48,032 nucleotides of DNA from Actinomycetota bacterium (GCA_005884575.1 VAWW01000045.1:16762-64793); one strand, 5' to 3'. Shown: positions 8,563-16,818, counted from the first letter of the stretch. Translations and numbers: made by a program. The notes: generated from the letters alone by a model not told the origin.

Positions 8563-10713
8563 ATGCTGATCCGCTGGACGCGGTTCGTGGTGCGCTTCCG
8601 TTGGATCGTGCTCGGATTCTGGGCGGCGGTGATCGCCGCGGGGTTTCTCGCCTCGCTGCACCTCAGCCCGCTGCTCTCGAACACCTTCATCGTGCCGGGT
8701 ACCGACTCGGAGCGCGTGCGCACGATCCTGGAACGGCAGTACGGCGACCGCTCCGACGGCGAGTTCCTGGTCGTCTTTCGCGTGCCCCGAACGACGACTA
8801 CTGCCGAGCTCTTGCCGGCGCTTCGGCGCGCCGCGGACGCCGTGCCCACCGGGAAGATCGGAAGCGTTCGGAGAGCGCAGAACGTGGTCTGGGGCAGCGT
8901 GCTGACGAAGCTGCGGCTCGCCGACGCGAAGGGCTACACGGACGACCTTCTGCACGCGTTGCACCCGTCCGCGGGCGTGCGCGCGTACGTGAGCGGCCAA
9001 GCCGCGATCCAGCACGACCTCGACCCGATCTTCTCTGCCGACCTGCGTAAGGGCGAGTCGATCGCCTTGCCGATCGCGTTCGTGGTGCTGCTGCTCGTGT
9101 TCGGCCTCTCGGTCGCCGTCACGATGCCGTTTCTCTTCGCGGGCGCGACGATCATGGGGACGCTCGGGATCGTGTGGATCGCGGCGCACCTGATGACGAT
9201 GGCGACGTACGCGACGAACCTCGTGCAGCTGATCGGGCTCGGGATCGCGATCGACTACTCGCTCCTCGTTGTCTATCGCTTCAGAGAGGAGCTGCGCGGC
9301 GACGGCACCGTCGACGACGCGGTCGAGCGGACGATCGCGACCGCGGGTCGCGCGGTGATCTTCTCCGGGGCGACCGTCGCGATCGGTCTCGCGCTGCTGC
9401 TCTTCATGCCGATGCCGTTCATGCGCTCGCTCGGCGTGGCCGGCTTCTTCATCCCGCTCGTCTCGCTCGCCGCGGCGGCGACGCTGCAGCCCGCACTGCT
9501 CTCCGTGTACGGGCGCCGCGGCACGCGCCGGATCCCGCTGCTGCCGAGGCGGCTGCGCGGCGAGGGCGACGGCGGCTTCTGGCACCGGCTCTCGGGTGCG
9601 ATCATGCGCCGGCCGCTCGCGTTCCTCGCGCTCGGCGCCGCGTTGCTGGTCGCCGCCGCGGTTCCCGTCTACGCGATCGCGCTGACGCCCGGCTCCGCAC
9701 GCGGGATTCCGCGCTTTCCGCAGTCGGTACAGGGCTTCGACCTCCTGACGAGTGCGGTCGGGCCGGGCGCGCTCTCGCCGACGCAGATCCTCGTCGACAC
9801 GGGCCGCGCGCGCGGCGCGCGCCCGCCGCTGCCGGCGGTGCCGCGGCTCGAGACGCGGCTCGCCGCCGACCGCGAGGTCGCGTTCGTGCAACGACCGCTC
9901 CTCGACCGGACCGGCCGCTACCTCGAGGTCGTCGTCGCGGGTCGCCACGAATACGGATCGCCGCAGGCGCAGTCGTTCGTCCACCGGCTGCGCGGCGAGA
10001 TCATCCCGGCTGCGGGATTCCCGTCCGGCATGCGCGTGCTCGCCGGCGGCGGGCCGCCGCAGGGCGTCGACTTCCTGCATCGCGCGTACAGCGCGTTCCC
10101 GTGGCTCGTGCTGGGCGTGCTCGTGCTGACGTACCTGCTGCTGATGCGCGCGTTCCGCTCGCTCCTGCTGCCGCTGAAGGCGGTGACGCTCAACCTCCTC
10201 TCGGTCGGCGCCGCGTACGGGATGCTCGTGGTCGTCTTCAAGTGGGGCGGCGGGCACTCCCTCGTCGGCGGCGTCTACCAGGACGATCAGGTCGAGGGGT
10301 GGATCCCGATCTTCCTGTTCGCGATGCTCTTCGGCCTCTCGATGGACTACGAGGTCTTTCTCGTCACGCGGATGCGCGAGGCGTGGGATGCGGGCGAGGA
10401 CAACCGCAGCGCTGTCGGCCACGGGCTCGAGCGGACCGGCCGGATCGTCACGGCGGCAGCGGTGATCATGGTCGCCGCGTTCTCCGGCTTCGTCGCCGGC
10501 CGGATCGTCGGGCTGCAGCAGTTCGGGCTCGGGCTCGCGGTCGCGATCCTCGTCGACGCGACGGTCGTGCGCGCGCTGCTCGTACCGTCCCTGATGGCCG
10601 TCTTCGGACGCTGGAACTGGTGGCTCCCGCCGCGCGTCGCGCGGCTCGCCCGGGTGCCGCCGTCGCCGCTCGACCCCGCCAGGGCGGCGACGCTCCGCGC
10701 CGCCGCGCGCTAG
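8563..10713 (+). CDS. MMPL-family (RND superfamily) transporter
   Basis: 716 residues from ATG 8563. It shows the two-fold RND layout: TM1 at the N-terminus (IVLGFWAAVIAAGFLASL), a periplasmic loop of about 160 residues, five clustered helices, then a second half of the same form. The proton-relay-type motifs GLGIAIDYSLLVVYRFREE and GLSMDYEVFLVTRMRE are both present. MMPL proteins export lipids or hydrophobic compounds in actinobacteria; the substrate here is unknown. A second, broken MMPL gene lies at 42.3 kb. Its stop overlaps the convergent small gene by four bases. Confidence 0.92.
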   Translation: MLIRWTRFVVRFRWIVLGFWAAVIAAGFLASLHLSPLLSNTFIVPGTDSERVRTILERQYGDRSDGEFLVVFRVPRTTTTAELLPALRRAADAVPTGKIGSVRRAQNVVWGSVLTKLRLADAKGYTDDLLHALHPSAGVRAYVSGQAAIQHDLDPIFSADLRKGESIALPIAFVVLLLVFGLSVAVTMPFLFAGATIMGTLGIVWIAAHLMTMATYATNLVQLIGLGIAIDYSLLVVYRFREELRGDGTVDDAVERTIATAGRAVIFSGATVAIGLALLLFMPMPFMRSLGVAGFFIPLVSLAAAATLQPALLSVYGRRGTRRIPLLPRRLRGEGDGGFWHRLSGAIMRRPLAFLALGAALLVAAAVPVYAIALTPGSARGIPRFPQSVQGFDLLTSAVGPGALSPTQILVDTGRARGARPPLPAVPRLETRLAADREVAFVQRPLLDRTGRYLEVVVAGRHEYGSPQAQSFVHRLRGEIIPAAGFPSGMRVLAGGGPPQGVDFLHRAYSAFPWLVLGVLVLTYLLLMRAFRSLLLPLKAVTLNLLSVGAAYGMLVVVFKWGGGHSLVGGVYQDDQVEGWIPIFLFAMLFGLSMDYEVFLVTRMREAWDAGEDNRSAVGHGLERTGRIVTAAAVIMVAAFSGFVAGRIVGLQQFGLGLAVAILVDATVVRALLVPSLMAVFGRWNWWLPPRVARLARVPPSPLDPARAATLRAAAR

Positions 10714-10904
10714 TGCGAGACCGCGATCCAGATGCCGATCCCGACCGCGATGGCCAGGATCGGCAGGACGCCGAACAGCAAGAGCCTCCGGTTCCGCGCG
10801 GTGCCGATATCCGGCGTCGCATGGGCGATGTACGCGTCGCCGGCCTCGTCGGGGAGGACGTCCTCGTCGGGCCGGATCCCCGGATTTCCGTCGCGCTCGC
10901 TCAT
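10710..10904 (-). CDS. Small C-terminally anchored membrane protein, unknown
   Basis: 64 residues: an acidic soluble N-terminus (MSERDGNPGIRPDEDVLPDE) and one C-terminal hydrophobic helix (LLLFGVLPILAIAVGIGIWIAV) ending in SH. The layout is tail-anchored. The family is not recognised. It sits convergent with the MMPL gene and divergent from the TrhA-like gene, whose start is about 20 bases away, so the two promoters must share a very short region. Confidence 0.65.
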   Translation of the reverse strand: MSERDGNPGIRPDEDVLPDEAGDAYIAHATPDIGTARNRRLLLFGVLPILAIAVGIGIWIAVSH

Positions 10905-10925
10905 GAGAGGTCGTATCCTAGCCGT

Positions 10926-11579
10926 GTGGTCGCCCCGGACCCCGTCGGCCGCCCGCAACTGCGAGGCGTGCTGCACCAGGCCGCTTTCTCGGTCTCGCTC
11001 GTCGTCGGAACGCTGCTGATCGTCTACGCCGACGGTGCGCGGCAGCGTCTCGCGGCGGCGATCTTCGCCGGGTCCGTCTCGGCGATGCTCGCCGCGAGCT
11101 CGCTCTATCATCGCGTGATGTGGTCGCCGCCGTGGCGGCAGTGGATGCGCCGGATCGACCACGCGGGGATCTACCTGCTGATCGCCGGGACGTACACCCC
11201 GGTCGGCCTGATCGTGCTGCGGGGCGCCTGGCAGACGGTCGTGCTCGCGATCGTCTGGAGCGGGGCCGCGATGGCGATCGTGCTCAAGTTCGCCTGGGTC
11301 GAGGCGCCGAAGTGGCTCGCGGCCGCGATCGGGATCGCGCTCGGCTGGGTCGGAGTCGTCGTGCTGCCGCAACTTCTCGACCGCAGTGGCGTGCCGGCAG
11401 TCGTGTTGCTCGCGGTCGGCGGCGTCGCGTACACAGCCGGCGCCATCGTCTACGCACGGCGGCGGCCGGATCCGGTTCCGCAGGTCTTCGGCTATCACGA
11501 GCTGTTCCACGCGCTGACGATCGTCGCGGTCGCGTGCCAGTACGTCGCGGTCGCGTTCTGGGTCGTCCGCGTGGGCTAG
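10926..11579 (+). CDS. TrhA/hemolysin III family membrane protein
   Basis: 217 residues with seven hydrophobic segments. The family motifs are present: SSLYHR after TM2, DHAGIYLLIAGTYTP, and FGYHELFHALT near the end. These contain the conserved His/Asp residues thought to bind zinc in the PAQR/hemolysin III superfamily. Members affect membrane lipid balance; the hemolysin name is historical. GTG 10926 is used because the next in-frame starts lie inside the first helix. The end overlaps the CitE-like gene on the other strand by four bases. Confidence 0.9.
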   Translation: MVAPDPVGRPQLRGVLHQAAFSVSLVVGTLLIVYADGARQRLAAAIFAGSVSAMLAASSLYHRVMWSPPWRQWMRRIDHAGIYLLIAGTYTPVGLIVLRGAWQTVVLAIVWSGAAMAIVLKFAWVEAPKWLAAAIGIALGWVGVVVLPQLLDRSGVPAVVLLAVGGVAYTAGAIVYARRRPDPVPQVFGYHELFHALTIVAVACQYVAVAFWVVRVG

Positions 11580-12409
11580 CGCTCGCCCGCGCGCGCGAGG
11601 ATCGACTGCGCGAGCCGCAGCGACACCTCGTCGACCATCTCGTTGCCGAGGCGGCCCGCGCCGGACGCGGCGGCGAGGATCCGGCGCGCGCGCTCGAGCT
11701 CCGCCTCGGTCGGCGCGTAGAGCTCGTTCAGCGGCTCGATCTGCTCGGGATGGATCGCCCACTTTCCGTCGTAGCCGAGCGCGCGGGAGCGGAGCGCAGA
11801 CTCGCGGAGCCCGGCGAGGTCGCCGAGGCGTGCGAACGGTCCGTCGACCGCCTGCAGGCCGAAGGCGCGCGCGGCGGTGACGATTCGCGCGAGCGCGTAG
11901 TGCCAGCGGTCGCCGCCTGACCCGATCGTCAGCTCCGGCATCGCGAGCGACGCGGCCATGTCGCCGGGCCCGAAGACGAGCGCCTCGAGGCCGTGACCTG
12001 CGCCGGCGACCTGCTCGACGGCGACGAGGCCGCGCGCGGTCTCGATTTGCACCTCGATTCCGATTCCGTCCGGGAGCAGCGCGGCGACGGCGCCGACGTC
12101 GTCCGGCGACTCGACTTTGGGAATGACGACACAGTCCGGCCGCGCCACCGCCGCGGCGGCGAGGTCGTCGCGCCACCACCGCGTGCGGACGCCGTTGATC
12201 CGGATCGCGACCGTCGGCGCCGCGGCTCCGGCGCGCACCACCTCGACCACGAGCGCGCGCGTCGCGTCGGTCTTGTCGGCCGGGGCAACAGCGTCCTCGA
12301 GGTCGAGCACGAGCTCGTCGGCTGGGAGCGCAGCGGCCTTGGCCAGCATCTTCGCGTTCGAGCCCGGTACGGCGAGGCAGGAGCGCCGGCGTCTTAGAAC
12401 TCGTCTCAA
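11576..12409 (-). CDS. CitE-like HpcH/HpaI aldolase/lyase family protein
   Basis: About 277 residues. It begins RRRRSCLAVPGSNAKMLAKA, matching the CitE/Mcl start 'R.S.L.VPG'. It has ELVLDLEDAV with metal-ligand acids, VAIRINGVRTRWW, the CVVIPKVES segment, IEVQIETARGLV, and a C-terminal GYDGKWAIHPEQI, all typical of CitE-like C-C lyases acting on malyl-CoA or citramalyl-CoA type substrates. The substrate is not predictable. No ATG or GTG exists at the expected start; the best candidate is TTG at 12409, which lies inside a palindromic repeat element. Upstream the frame stays open only through the element and antisense DNA. Confidence 0.85.
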   Translation of the reverse strand: MRRVLRRRRSCLAVPGSNAKMLAKAAALPADELVLDLEDAVAPADKTDATRALVVEVVRAGAAAPTVAIRINGVRTRWWRDDLAAAAVARPDCVVIPKVESPDDVGAVAALLPDGIGIEVQIETARGLVAVEQVAGAGHGLEALVFGPGDMAASLAMPELTIGSGGDRWHYALARIVTAARAFGLQAVDGPFARLGDLAGLRESALRSRALGYDGKWAIHPEQIEPLNELYAPTEAELERARRILAAASGAGRLGNEMVDEVSLRLAQSILARAGER

Positions 12410-12467
12410 AATCAAGGACGGGCCGCCCGGCCCGGGCAGCGCGTCGTCATTCCGAAACGAGTTCTTA
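12395..12467. repeat. Palindromic dispersed element, copy 1 (internally deleted, 73 bp)
   Basis: The outer arms TAGAACTCGTCTC and GAAACGAGTTCTTA are near-perfect inverted repeats. Between them are GGACGGGCCGCCCGGC and CCGGGCAGCGCGTCGTCATT, both found at the two ends of the 166-bp copy at 42121-42286. About 90 bases of the middle are missing here. It sits at the 5' end of the CitE-like gene. Confidence 0.8.
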
Positions 12468-12525
12468 ACGATTCCCTTGCAGAGCCGATACGGACCGGCA
12501 ATGCGGCGGGCGTAGCGTGGTCGGC

Positions 12526-12591
12526 ATGCGCTTCCTCGTCGCCGCCGCCGGGCTCCTGACCCTGCTCGTGCTGCTCGCCCCCGCTCACTAG
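12526..12591 (+). CDS. Possible 21-residue hydrophobic micropeptide
   Basis: ATG-started frame MRFLVAAAGLLTLLVLLAPAH followed by TAG. It is entirely signal-peptide-like and overlaps the 3' end of the NYN gene. It could be a tiny membrane peptide or chance. No clear ribosome-binding site is seen. Confidence 0.25.
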   Translation: MRFLVAAAGLLTLLVLLAPAH

Positions 12592-12908
12592 TAGCCGAGC
12601 TCGCGGAGGAATGCGCCTCCGCCGACGATTCGCTCGCCGCCGCCGCCGGCGCGCTCCCGCAGCTCGCGGTCGGTCGTGACGAGCCAGTAGGGCGCGTACT
12701 CGCCGGCGTGCGCCGCGAGCCAGTCGTCCGCGCTGCCCCGCGCGCCAACGAGGTCGGGCGCCTCCTCCGGTGCGGCGCCGTCGAAGACGATCAGGACGGG
12801 ATGCCCGGTTTCGCCCGCCCAGTCGCGAACGGCCTCGACGAGCTCCCCCCGCGAAAGGTTGGGCCAGCGCGACCTGCGCACGTTCTCGGCATCGACTAGG
12901 ACTGTCAC
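12588..12908 (-). CDS. NYN-domain (YacP-like) putative ribonuclease
   Basis: 106 residues from GTG 12908. It starts VTVLVDAENVRRSRW, the first acidic strand of a PIN/NYN fold. HPVLIVFDGAAPEE (second acidic site), GSADDWLAAHA (third) and YWLVTTDRELRERA (fourth) follow, the usual spacing of YacP/Rae1-like nucleases. ATG 12929 is an alternative start; its ATG would then share bases head to head with the ATG of rmlA. Its divergent position to rmlA suggests no functional link. Confidence 0.8.
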   Translation of the reverse strand: MTVLVDAENVRRSRWPNLSRGELVEAVRDWAGETGHPVLIVFDGAAPEEAPDLVGARGSADDWLAAHAGEYAPYWLVTTDRELRERAGGGGERIVGGGAFLRELGY

Positions 12909-12927
12909 CCCTTTAGGATCGCTTGCC

Positions 12928-13665
12928 ATGAAGGGCGTCATCCTGGCAGGCGGCAGCGGCACGCGCCTCCATCCGCTCACGCGGATCACGAACAAGCACC
13001 TGCTCCCGATCTACGACAGGCCGATGGTCAACTGGTCGATCGACGCGCTCGTCGGCGCCGGGATCACGGAGCTGATGCTCGTCACCGGCGGGACGCACGC
13101 GGGCGAGTTCTTCCGCCTGCTCGGCAACGGGCACGACCACGGAATCGAGCGGCTGTTCTACGCGTACCAGGACCAGACGGGTGGGATCGCGGAGGCGCTC
13201 GCGCTTGCGGAGCGGTTCGTCGAGCGCGACAAGGTCTGCGTGATGCTCGCCGACAACGTGTTCGCGAGCTCGTTGCGGCCGGTCGTCGAGAACTTCGAGC
13301 GGCAGAAGCGCGGCGCGCGGATCGTCCTCTCGCATGTCGCGGAGGACGAGCACCTGCGTCACCTCGGAGTCGCCGTCCGCGAAGAAGGCCGCGTGACGCG
13401 AATCGTCGAGAAGCCCGCCGAGCCGCCGAGCAAGCACGCCGTGACGGGCGTCTACTTCTACGACGAGCAGGTGTGGGACGTTGTGCCGACCCTGAAGCCC
13501 TCCGGACGCGGCGAGCTCGAGATCACCGACGTCAACAACTGGTACATCGAGCGCGGCGAGATGGAGGCCGACGAGATCGAGGGCTTCTGGGGCGACGCCG
13601 GCGAGTCGATCGACGCGTACTACGAGGTCAACGACTTCGTCCGCCGCAACGGGGCCAACGCGTGA
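12928..13665 (+). CDS. rmlA: Glucose-1-phosphate thymidylyltransferase (short form)
   Basis: 245 residues, the short form of RmlA. It contains the nucleotidyltransferase signature GVILAGGSGTRLHPLT, ITNKHLLPIYDRPM with the substrate Lys, MLADNVF with the metal Asp, RIVEKPAEPPS, and ITDVNNWYI near the end. It makes dTDP-glucose from glucose-1-phosphate and dTTP, the first step to dTDP-L-rhamnose. AGGAT eight to ten bases upstream serves as the ribosome-binding site. The stop overlaps rmlC (GTGA), and rmlD follows, so the three form one operon; rmlB is not in the window. Confidence 0.88.
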   Translation: MKGVILAGGSGTRLHPLTRITNKHLLPIYDRPMVNWSIDALVGAGITELMLVTGGTHAGEFFRLLGNGHDHGIERLFYAYQDQTGGIAEALALAERFVERDKVCVMLADNVFASSLRPVVENFERQKRGARIVLSHVAEDEHLRHLGVAVREEGRVTRIVEKPAEPPSKHAVTGVYFYDEQVWDVVPTLKPSGRGELEITDVNNWYIERGEMEADEIEGFWGDAGESIDAYYEVNDFVRRNGANA

Positions 13666-14123
13666 TCAGGCGCTTCCCGTTGACGCGCCACCAGGACGAG
13701 CGTGGATGGTTCGCCGAGCTCGTCCGCGCGTCCGAGCTTCCGAAGCCGATCAAGCAGGCGAACCTGTCGTTTTCGCGGACGGGCGTGATCCGCGGGCTGC
13801 ACTACCACGAGCGCGGCCAGGACGATCTGTTCCTCTGCCTGCAGGGCATGGTGCGCGTCGTCGTGCTGAACCGCGAGAGCGGCGAGACGTTCACCGAGGA
13901 CATCGGCGACGACAATCCCGTCGCGATCTACGTCCCCGGCATCCACGCGCACGGCTACGAGGCGCTGACCGACACGCTCTTCTGCTACCTCGTCACGGAG
14001 GAGTTCGACGCGGCTGCGCCGGACGAGCACGGCGTGCCGTGGAACGACGAGCGCGTCCGCGACCTCTGGAGCACGTCATCGCCGATCCTGTCGGAACGGG
14101 ACAAGAGCGCCGCGTCCTCATAA
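13662..14123 (+). CDS. rmlC: dTDP-4-dehydrorhamnose 3,5-epimerase-like cupin (short RmlC)
   Basis: 153 residues, a single cupin. Motifs: DERGWFAELVR (substrate phosphate Arg), VIRGLHYHERGQDD with the catalytic-type His, VRVVVLNRESGETF, and YVPGIHAHGYEALTD. It is shorter than classical RmlC (about 180-200), and the Lys that normally follows the catalytic His by about ten residues is not obvious. The assignment to the epimerase rests on family shape plus the place between rmlA and rmlD. GTG 13662 overlaps the rmlA stop. Confidence 0.8.
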   Translation: MIRRFPLTRHQDERGWFAELVRASELPKPIKQANLSFSRTGVIRGLHYHERGQDDLFLCLQGMVRVVVLNRESGETFTEDIGDDNPVAIYVPGIHAHGYEALTDTLFCYLVTEEFDAAAPDEHGVPWNDERVRDLWSTSSPILSERDKSAASS

Positions 14124-14893
14124 CCGGCGCGGGCGGCCAGCTCGGCCACGCACTGGCGGAAGCCTTTCCGGGCGCCGTCGCGTTGTCCCGGGCGGACTGG
14201 GACGTGTCGCTGCCGCCGCCGCTCGTCGCAGCGCCCGACCTCGTCCTGCACGCCGCGGCGTGGACGGACGTCGACGGCGCGGAGGATGACCCGCAGGGCG
14301 CGGCCGCCGTGAACGTCGGCGGAACCGCGAACGTCGCGTCGCTCGGCGTGCCGCTCGTCTACTTCTCCACCGACTACGTCTTCGACGGGACGAAGCGCGA
14401 GCCGTACGTCGAGTCGGACGCGCCGAACCCGCAGTCCGTGTACGGGCGCACGAAGCTGCACGGCGAGGCGGCCGCGGGCGAGCGTGCCTGGATCGTCCGC
14501 TCGTCGTGGCTCTTCGGCGAGACCGGCCAGAACTTTGTGCGGACGATGCTGCGGCTGGGCGCCGAACGGGACGAGGTCGCCGTCGTCGACGACCAGCGCG
14601 GCTCGCCGACCTACGTCGGCCATCTCGCGAAAGCGACGAGGGAGCTCGTCGAGCGCGGGCTGCCGTTCGGCCGCTGGCACCTCGCCGCCGAGGGCGACTG
14701 CACCTGGGCGGACTTCGCGGAGGCGATCTTCGAGGAAGCGGGGCTCGAGTGCCGCGTGCGCCGGATCACGACGGAGGAGCTGGGCCGCCCGGCGCCGCGG
14801 CCCGCGTACTCCGTGCTGCGCAGCGAGCACCCGGACGCCCCGCAGCTGCCGCACTGGCGCGAGGGGCTACGCGAGTGCCTGCAGCGTCTCTAA
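14066..14893 (+). CDS. rmlD: dTDP-4-dehydrorhamnose reductase
   Basis: About 275 residues. Rossmann motif VLITGAGGQLGHAL, LHAAAWTDVDGAEDD, VYFSTDYVFDG, and the catalytic YGRTK (YxxxK) are present, followed by WIVRSSWLFG. It reduces dTDP-4-keto-rhamnose to dTDP-L-rhamnose with NAD(P)H. The start is unresolved: the frame overlaps the end of rmlC, and just before VLITG there is no ATG, GTG or TTG. CTG 14066 is the nearest plausible start; a non-standard start or a small sequence error is possible. Confidence 0.85.
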   Translation: MEHVIADPVGTGQERRVLITGAGGQLGHALAEAFPGAVALSRADWDVSLPPPLVAAPDLVLHAAAWTDVDGAEDDPQGAAAVNVGGTANVASLGVPLVYFSTDYVFDGTKREPYVESDAPNPQSVYGRTKLHGEAAAGERAWIVRSSWLFGETGQNFVRTMLRLGAERDEVAVVDDQRGSPTYVGHLAKATRELVERGLPFGRWHLAAEGDCTWADFAEAIFEEAGLECRVRRITTEELGRPAPRPAYSVLRSEHPDAPQLPHWREGLRECLQRL

Positions 14894-14904
14894 CGGCCAA
14901 GGCT

Positions 14905-14955
14905 GGGGTCAGGTCTTGCATTGCAACACGGTCCGTGATTGCAAGACCTGACCCC
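14905..14955. repeat. REP-like palindrome with perfect 16-bp arms
   Basis: GGGGTCAGGTCTTGCA at 14905-14920 is exactly inverted at 14940-14955. Inside is a second small hairpin, CACGG-T-CCGTG at 14927-14937. It lies between the convergent rmlD and ABC permease genes, so it may also act as a two-way terminator. The AGACCTGACCCC end sequence resembles palindromes I associate with RAYT (Y1 REP transposase) elements in many phyla; that link is from memory. Confidence 0.75.
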
Positions 14956-14972
14956 GGACACGGCTCCTTCGG

Positions 14973-15806
14973 CTAGCCGCTGCGCTTCAGCTTCCCGTGT
15001 CGCTTCGCGTAGATCTCGCCGCGGCGGAAGATCTCCAGGCCGAGCGGGACGGCGACGACGCCGATCACGAGCAGCGGCCAGATGTCGCCCCAGACGGCGC
15101 CGACGCCGGCGCCGTCCAGGATCGCGTTGCGCATCCCGCGCAGCGCGTAGTTCGCCGGCGAGACCTTCGCGATCCACTGCATGAACGCCGGCAGCACCGA
15201 GACCGGGTAGTAGACGCCCGAGACGACGAGCATGAGGCCCTGGCCGATGAAGCCGAACTGCGTCCCCTTCTCCGGCGAGATCAGCGGGAGCACGGCGGTC
15301 ATCATCCCGATCCCGATGAACGACACCGACGCAATGCCGACGATCACGATCGCGGTGACGAAGTTCGCCCGCGGCATGTGCAGGTGGAACATCGCCGCGA
15401 TCGCGCCGAAGACGAGGCTCGCGCGCACGATGCCGTAGAGCACCGCGAAGATGCCCATCCCGATCAGGTGGACCGGACGCGAGAGCGGCGCCATGAACGT
15501 GTACTCGATCGTCCCTTCCCAGCGCTCCCACGCGACCGTCTCGACGAGGATCTCGAACACGATCCCGAGGTAGGACCAGACCACCGCGCCGATCAGGAGG
15601 ATCGTCGTCAGCCGGTTGATGTCGACGTGGCCGCCGGTCGCCTCGATGCCCTTGGCGATGAAGACGATCGTCAGCGAGTTCGCCACCGTCCAGGCGAAGA
15701 ACGCGATCTCCCACCAGGCGTAGCGCTTGACGAGGTACCAGTTGCGCTCGACGACGCCGCCGAGGCCGATCAGCTCGTGGCGGACACGCAGTGCTGCAGC
15801 GGTCAT
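14973..15806 (-). CDS. ABC-2 type transporter permease
   Basis: 277 residues with six predicted membrane segments and a cytoplasmic N-terminus (RNWYLVKRYAWWEIAFFAW). The ABC-2 core is visible in WERWEGTIEYTFMAPLSRPVHLIG, and the late GVYYPVSVLPAFMQWIAKVSPANYALRGMR block is typical of this permease family (drug, lipid or polysaccharide export). The start overlaps the ATPase stop as ATGA, so the pair forms one exporter. No substrate-defining neighbour is present, though the rml genes are next door on the other strand. Confidence 0.9.
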   Translation of the reverse strand: MTAAALRVRHELIGLGGVVERNWYLVKRYAWWEIAFFAWTVANSLTIVFIAKGIEATGGHVDINRLTTILLIGAVVWSYLGIVFEILVETVAWERWEGTIEYTFMAPLSRPVHLIGMGIFAVLYGIVRASLVFGAIAAMFHLHMPRANFVTAIVIVGIASVSFIGIGMMTAVLPLISPEKGTQFGFIGQGLMLVVSGVYYPVSVLPAFMQWIAKVSPANYALRGMRNAILDGAGVGAVWGDIWPLLVIGVVAVPLGLEIFRRGEIYAKRHGKLKRSG

Positions 15807-16663
15807 GCGAACACCTCCCTGTCCTCGTCGTCCTCCTCGTCCTCGAGCCGGCGGCCCGTCGCGGCGAAGAACGCCTCTTCGAGCGTCGACGCGTCGTAGC
15901 GGCGGAGCAGCTCTGCGGCAGGCTCGAGGCAGAGCAGCTCGCCCCGGTCGAGGACGCCGATCCGCTCCGCGAGCGCCTCGGCCTCGGCGAGGTCGTGCGT
16001 GCAGAGCAGGATCGTTGCGTCGTGCTCGACGCGGACCTCGCGGATGAACTCCTGCACCTCGAGCTTCGACCGCGGATCGAGCCCCGTCGTCGGCTCGTCG
16101 AGCAGCAGCAGCACGGGCGAGGTCAGCAGCGCCCGTGCGAGCGCCACCTTCTGCTGCATCCCGCGCGACAGGTTCTCCATCGGCTCGCCCCGCCGCTCGG
16201 TCGGGAAGCCGACCTTCGCGAGGATCTCCGGAATCGCCACGTCCGTCTCCCTCGGCGTCATGCCGTAGAACCGCGCTGCGTACGCGAGGTTCTCCTCCGG
16301 CGACATCTTCTTGAAGAAGCTGGCCTCGACGGAGACGCGGTTGACGAGTCGGCGCACGGCGCGTGTCTCGCGGAACGCGTCGTGTCCGAACACCGTCGCG
16401 CTGCCGCCGTCGTGCAGGAGCAGCGTCGAGAGCAGCCGGACCAGGGTCGACTTGCCCGAGCCGTTCTGGCCCAGGATCGCGACGCACTCGCCGCGCGCGA
16501 CCGTGAAGCTGACGCCCTTCAACGCGGCTGCGCGGCGCTTTCGTGCGAACCGGCCGAGGTTCCGGTCGCGCCGGAGGAACTCCTTGCGAAGGTCGTGCAC
16601 CTCGACCGCCGGCGCCTCCCGGACGCGGATCAAGTCATGGATGCTGGGTGCTGCGAGGGTCAT
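15803..16663 (-). CDS. ABC transporter ATP-binding protein (exporter)
   Basis: 286 residues. Walker A ILGQNGSGKST, signature NLSRGMQQKV, Walker B PVLLLLDEPT, and switch His in CTHDLAEAEALAE. An N-terminal extension of about 20 residues carries RRDRNLGRFARKRR, as in NatA/CcmA-like exporters that act with an ABC-2 permease. A strong AAGGAG lies ten bases before the ATG. Just upstream of that site is one arm of a 14-bp inverted repeat (16678-16691), which may influence translation. Confidence 0.92.
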   Translation of the reverse strand: MTLAAPSIHDLIRVREAPAVEVHDLRKEFLRRDRNLGRFARKRRAAALKGVSFTVARGECVAILGQNGSGKSTLVRLLSTLLLHDGGSATVFGHDAFRETRAVRRLVNRVSVEASFFKKMSPEENLAYAARFYGMTPRETDVAIPEILAKVGFPTERRGEPMENLSRGMQQKVALARALLTSPVLLLLDEPTTGLDPRSKLEVQEFIREVRVEHDATILLCTHDLAEAEALAERIGVLDRGELLCLEPAAELLRRYDASTLEEAFFAATGRRLEDEEDDEDREVFA

Positions 16664-16677
16664 GCCTACTACTCCTT

Positions 16678-16811
16678 GGAACGTGAATCAGGACGGAATC
16701 GAGAGGTGCGCGCGAAAGGCGGCGGACGGACCTAGCGGTCGCCCGCGCCGCGCGGCGCGGGCGGGCCGAAGAGCCCTCCCGCGGCGGTGCGCACCATCTG
16801 ATTCACGTTCC
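16678..16811 (-). promoter_or_regulatory. Inverted repeat and GC palindrome in the ABC-exporter leader
   Basis: GGAACGTGAATCAG (16678-16691) is exactly inverted at 16798-16811. The loop between them holds a perfect 22-bp GC palindrome at 16741-16762. On the coding (minus) strand the 3' arm ends directly before the AAGGAG of the ATPase gene, so pairing could bring the leader hairpin against the ribosome-binding site. A regulatory role is inferred from position only. Confidence 0.55.
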
Positions 16812-16818
16812 ACAACAT
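16732..16818 (-). CDS. Possible 28-residue leader peptide
   Basis: Frame MLWNVNQMVRTAAGGLFGPP... starts at ATG 16818 and ends TAG 16732. It starts before one arm of the inverted repeat and runs across it and the GC palindrome ahead of the ABC exporter. It could be a leader peptide or chance; no clear ribosome-binding site is visible. Confidence 0.25.
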   Translation of the reverse strand: MLWNVNQMVRTAAGGLFGPPAPRGAGDR

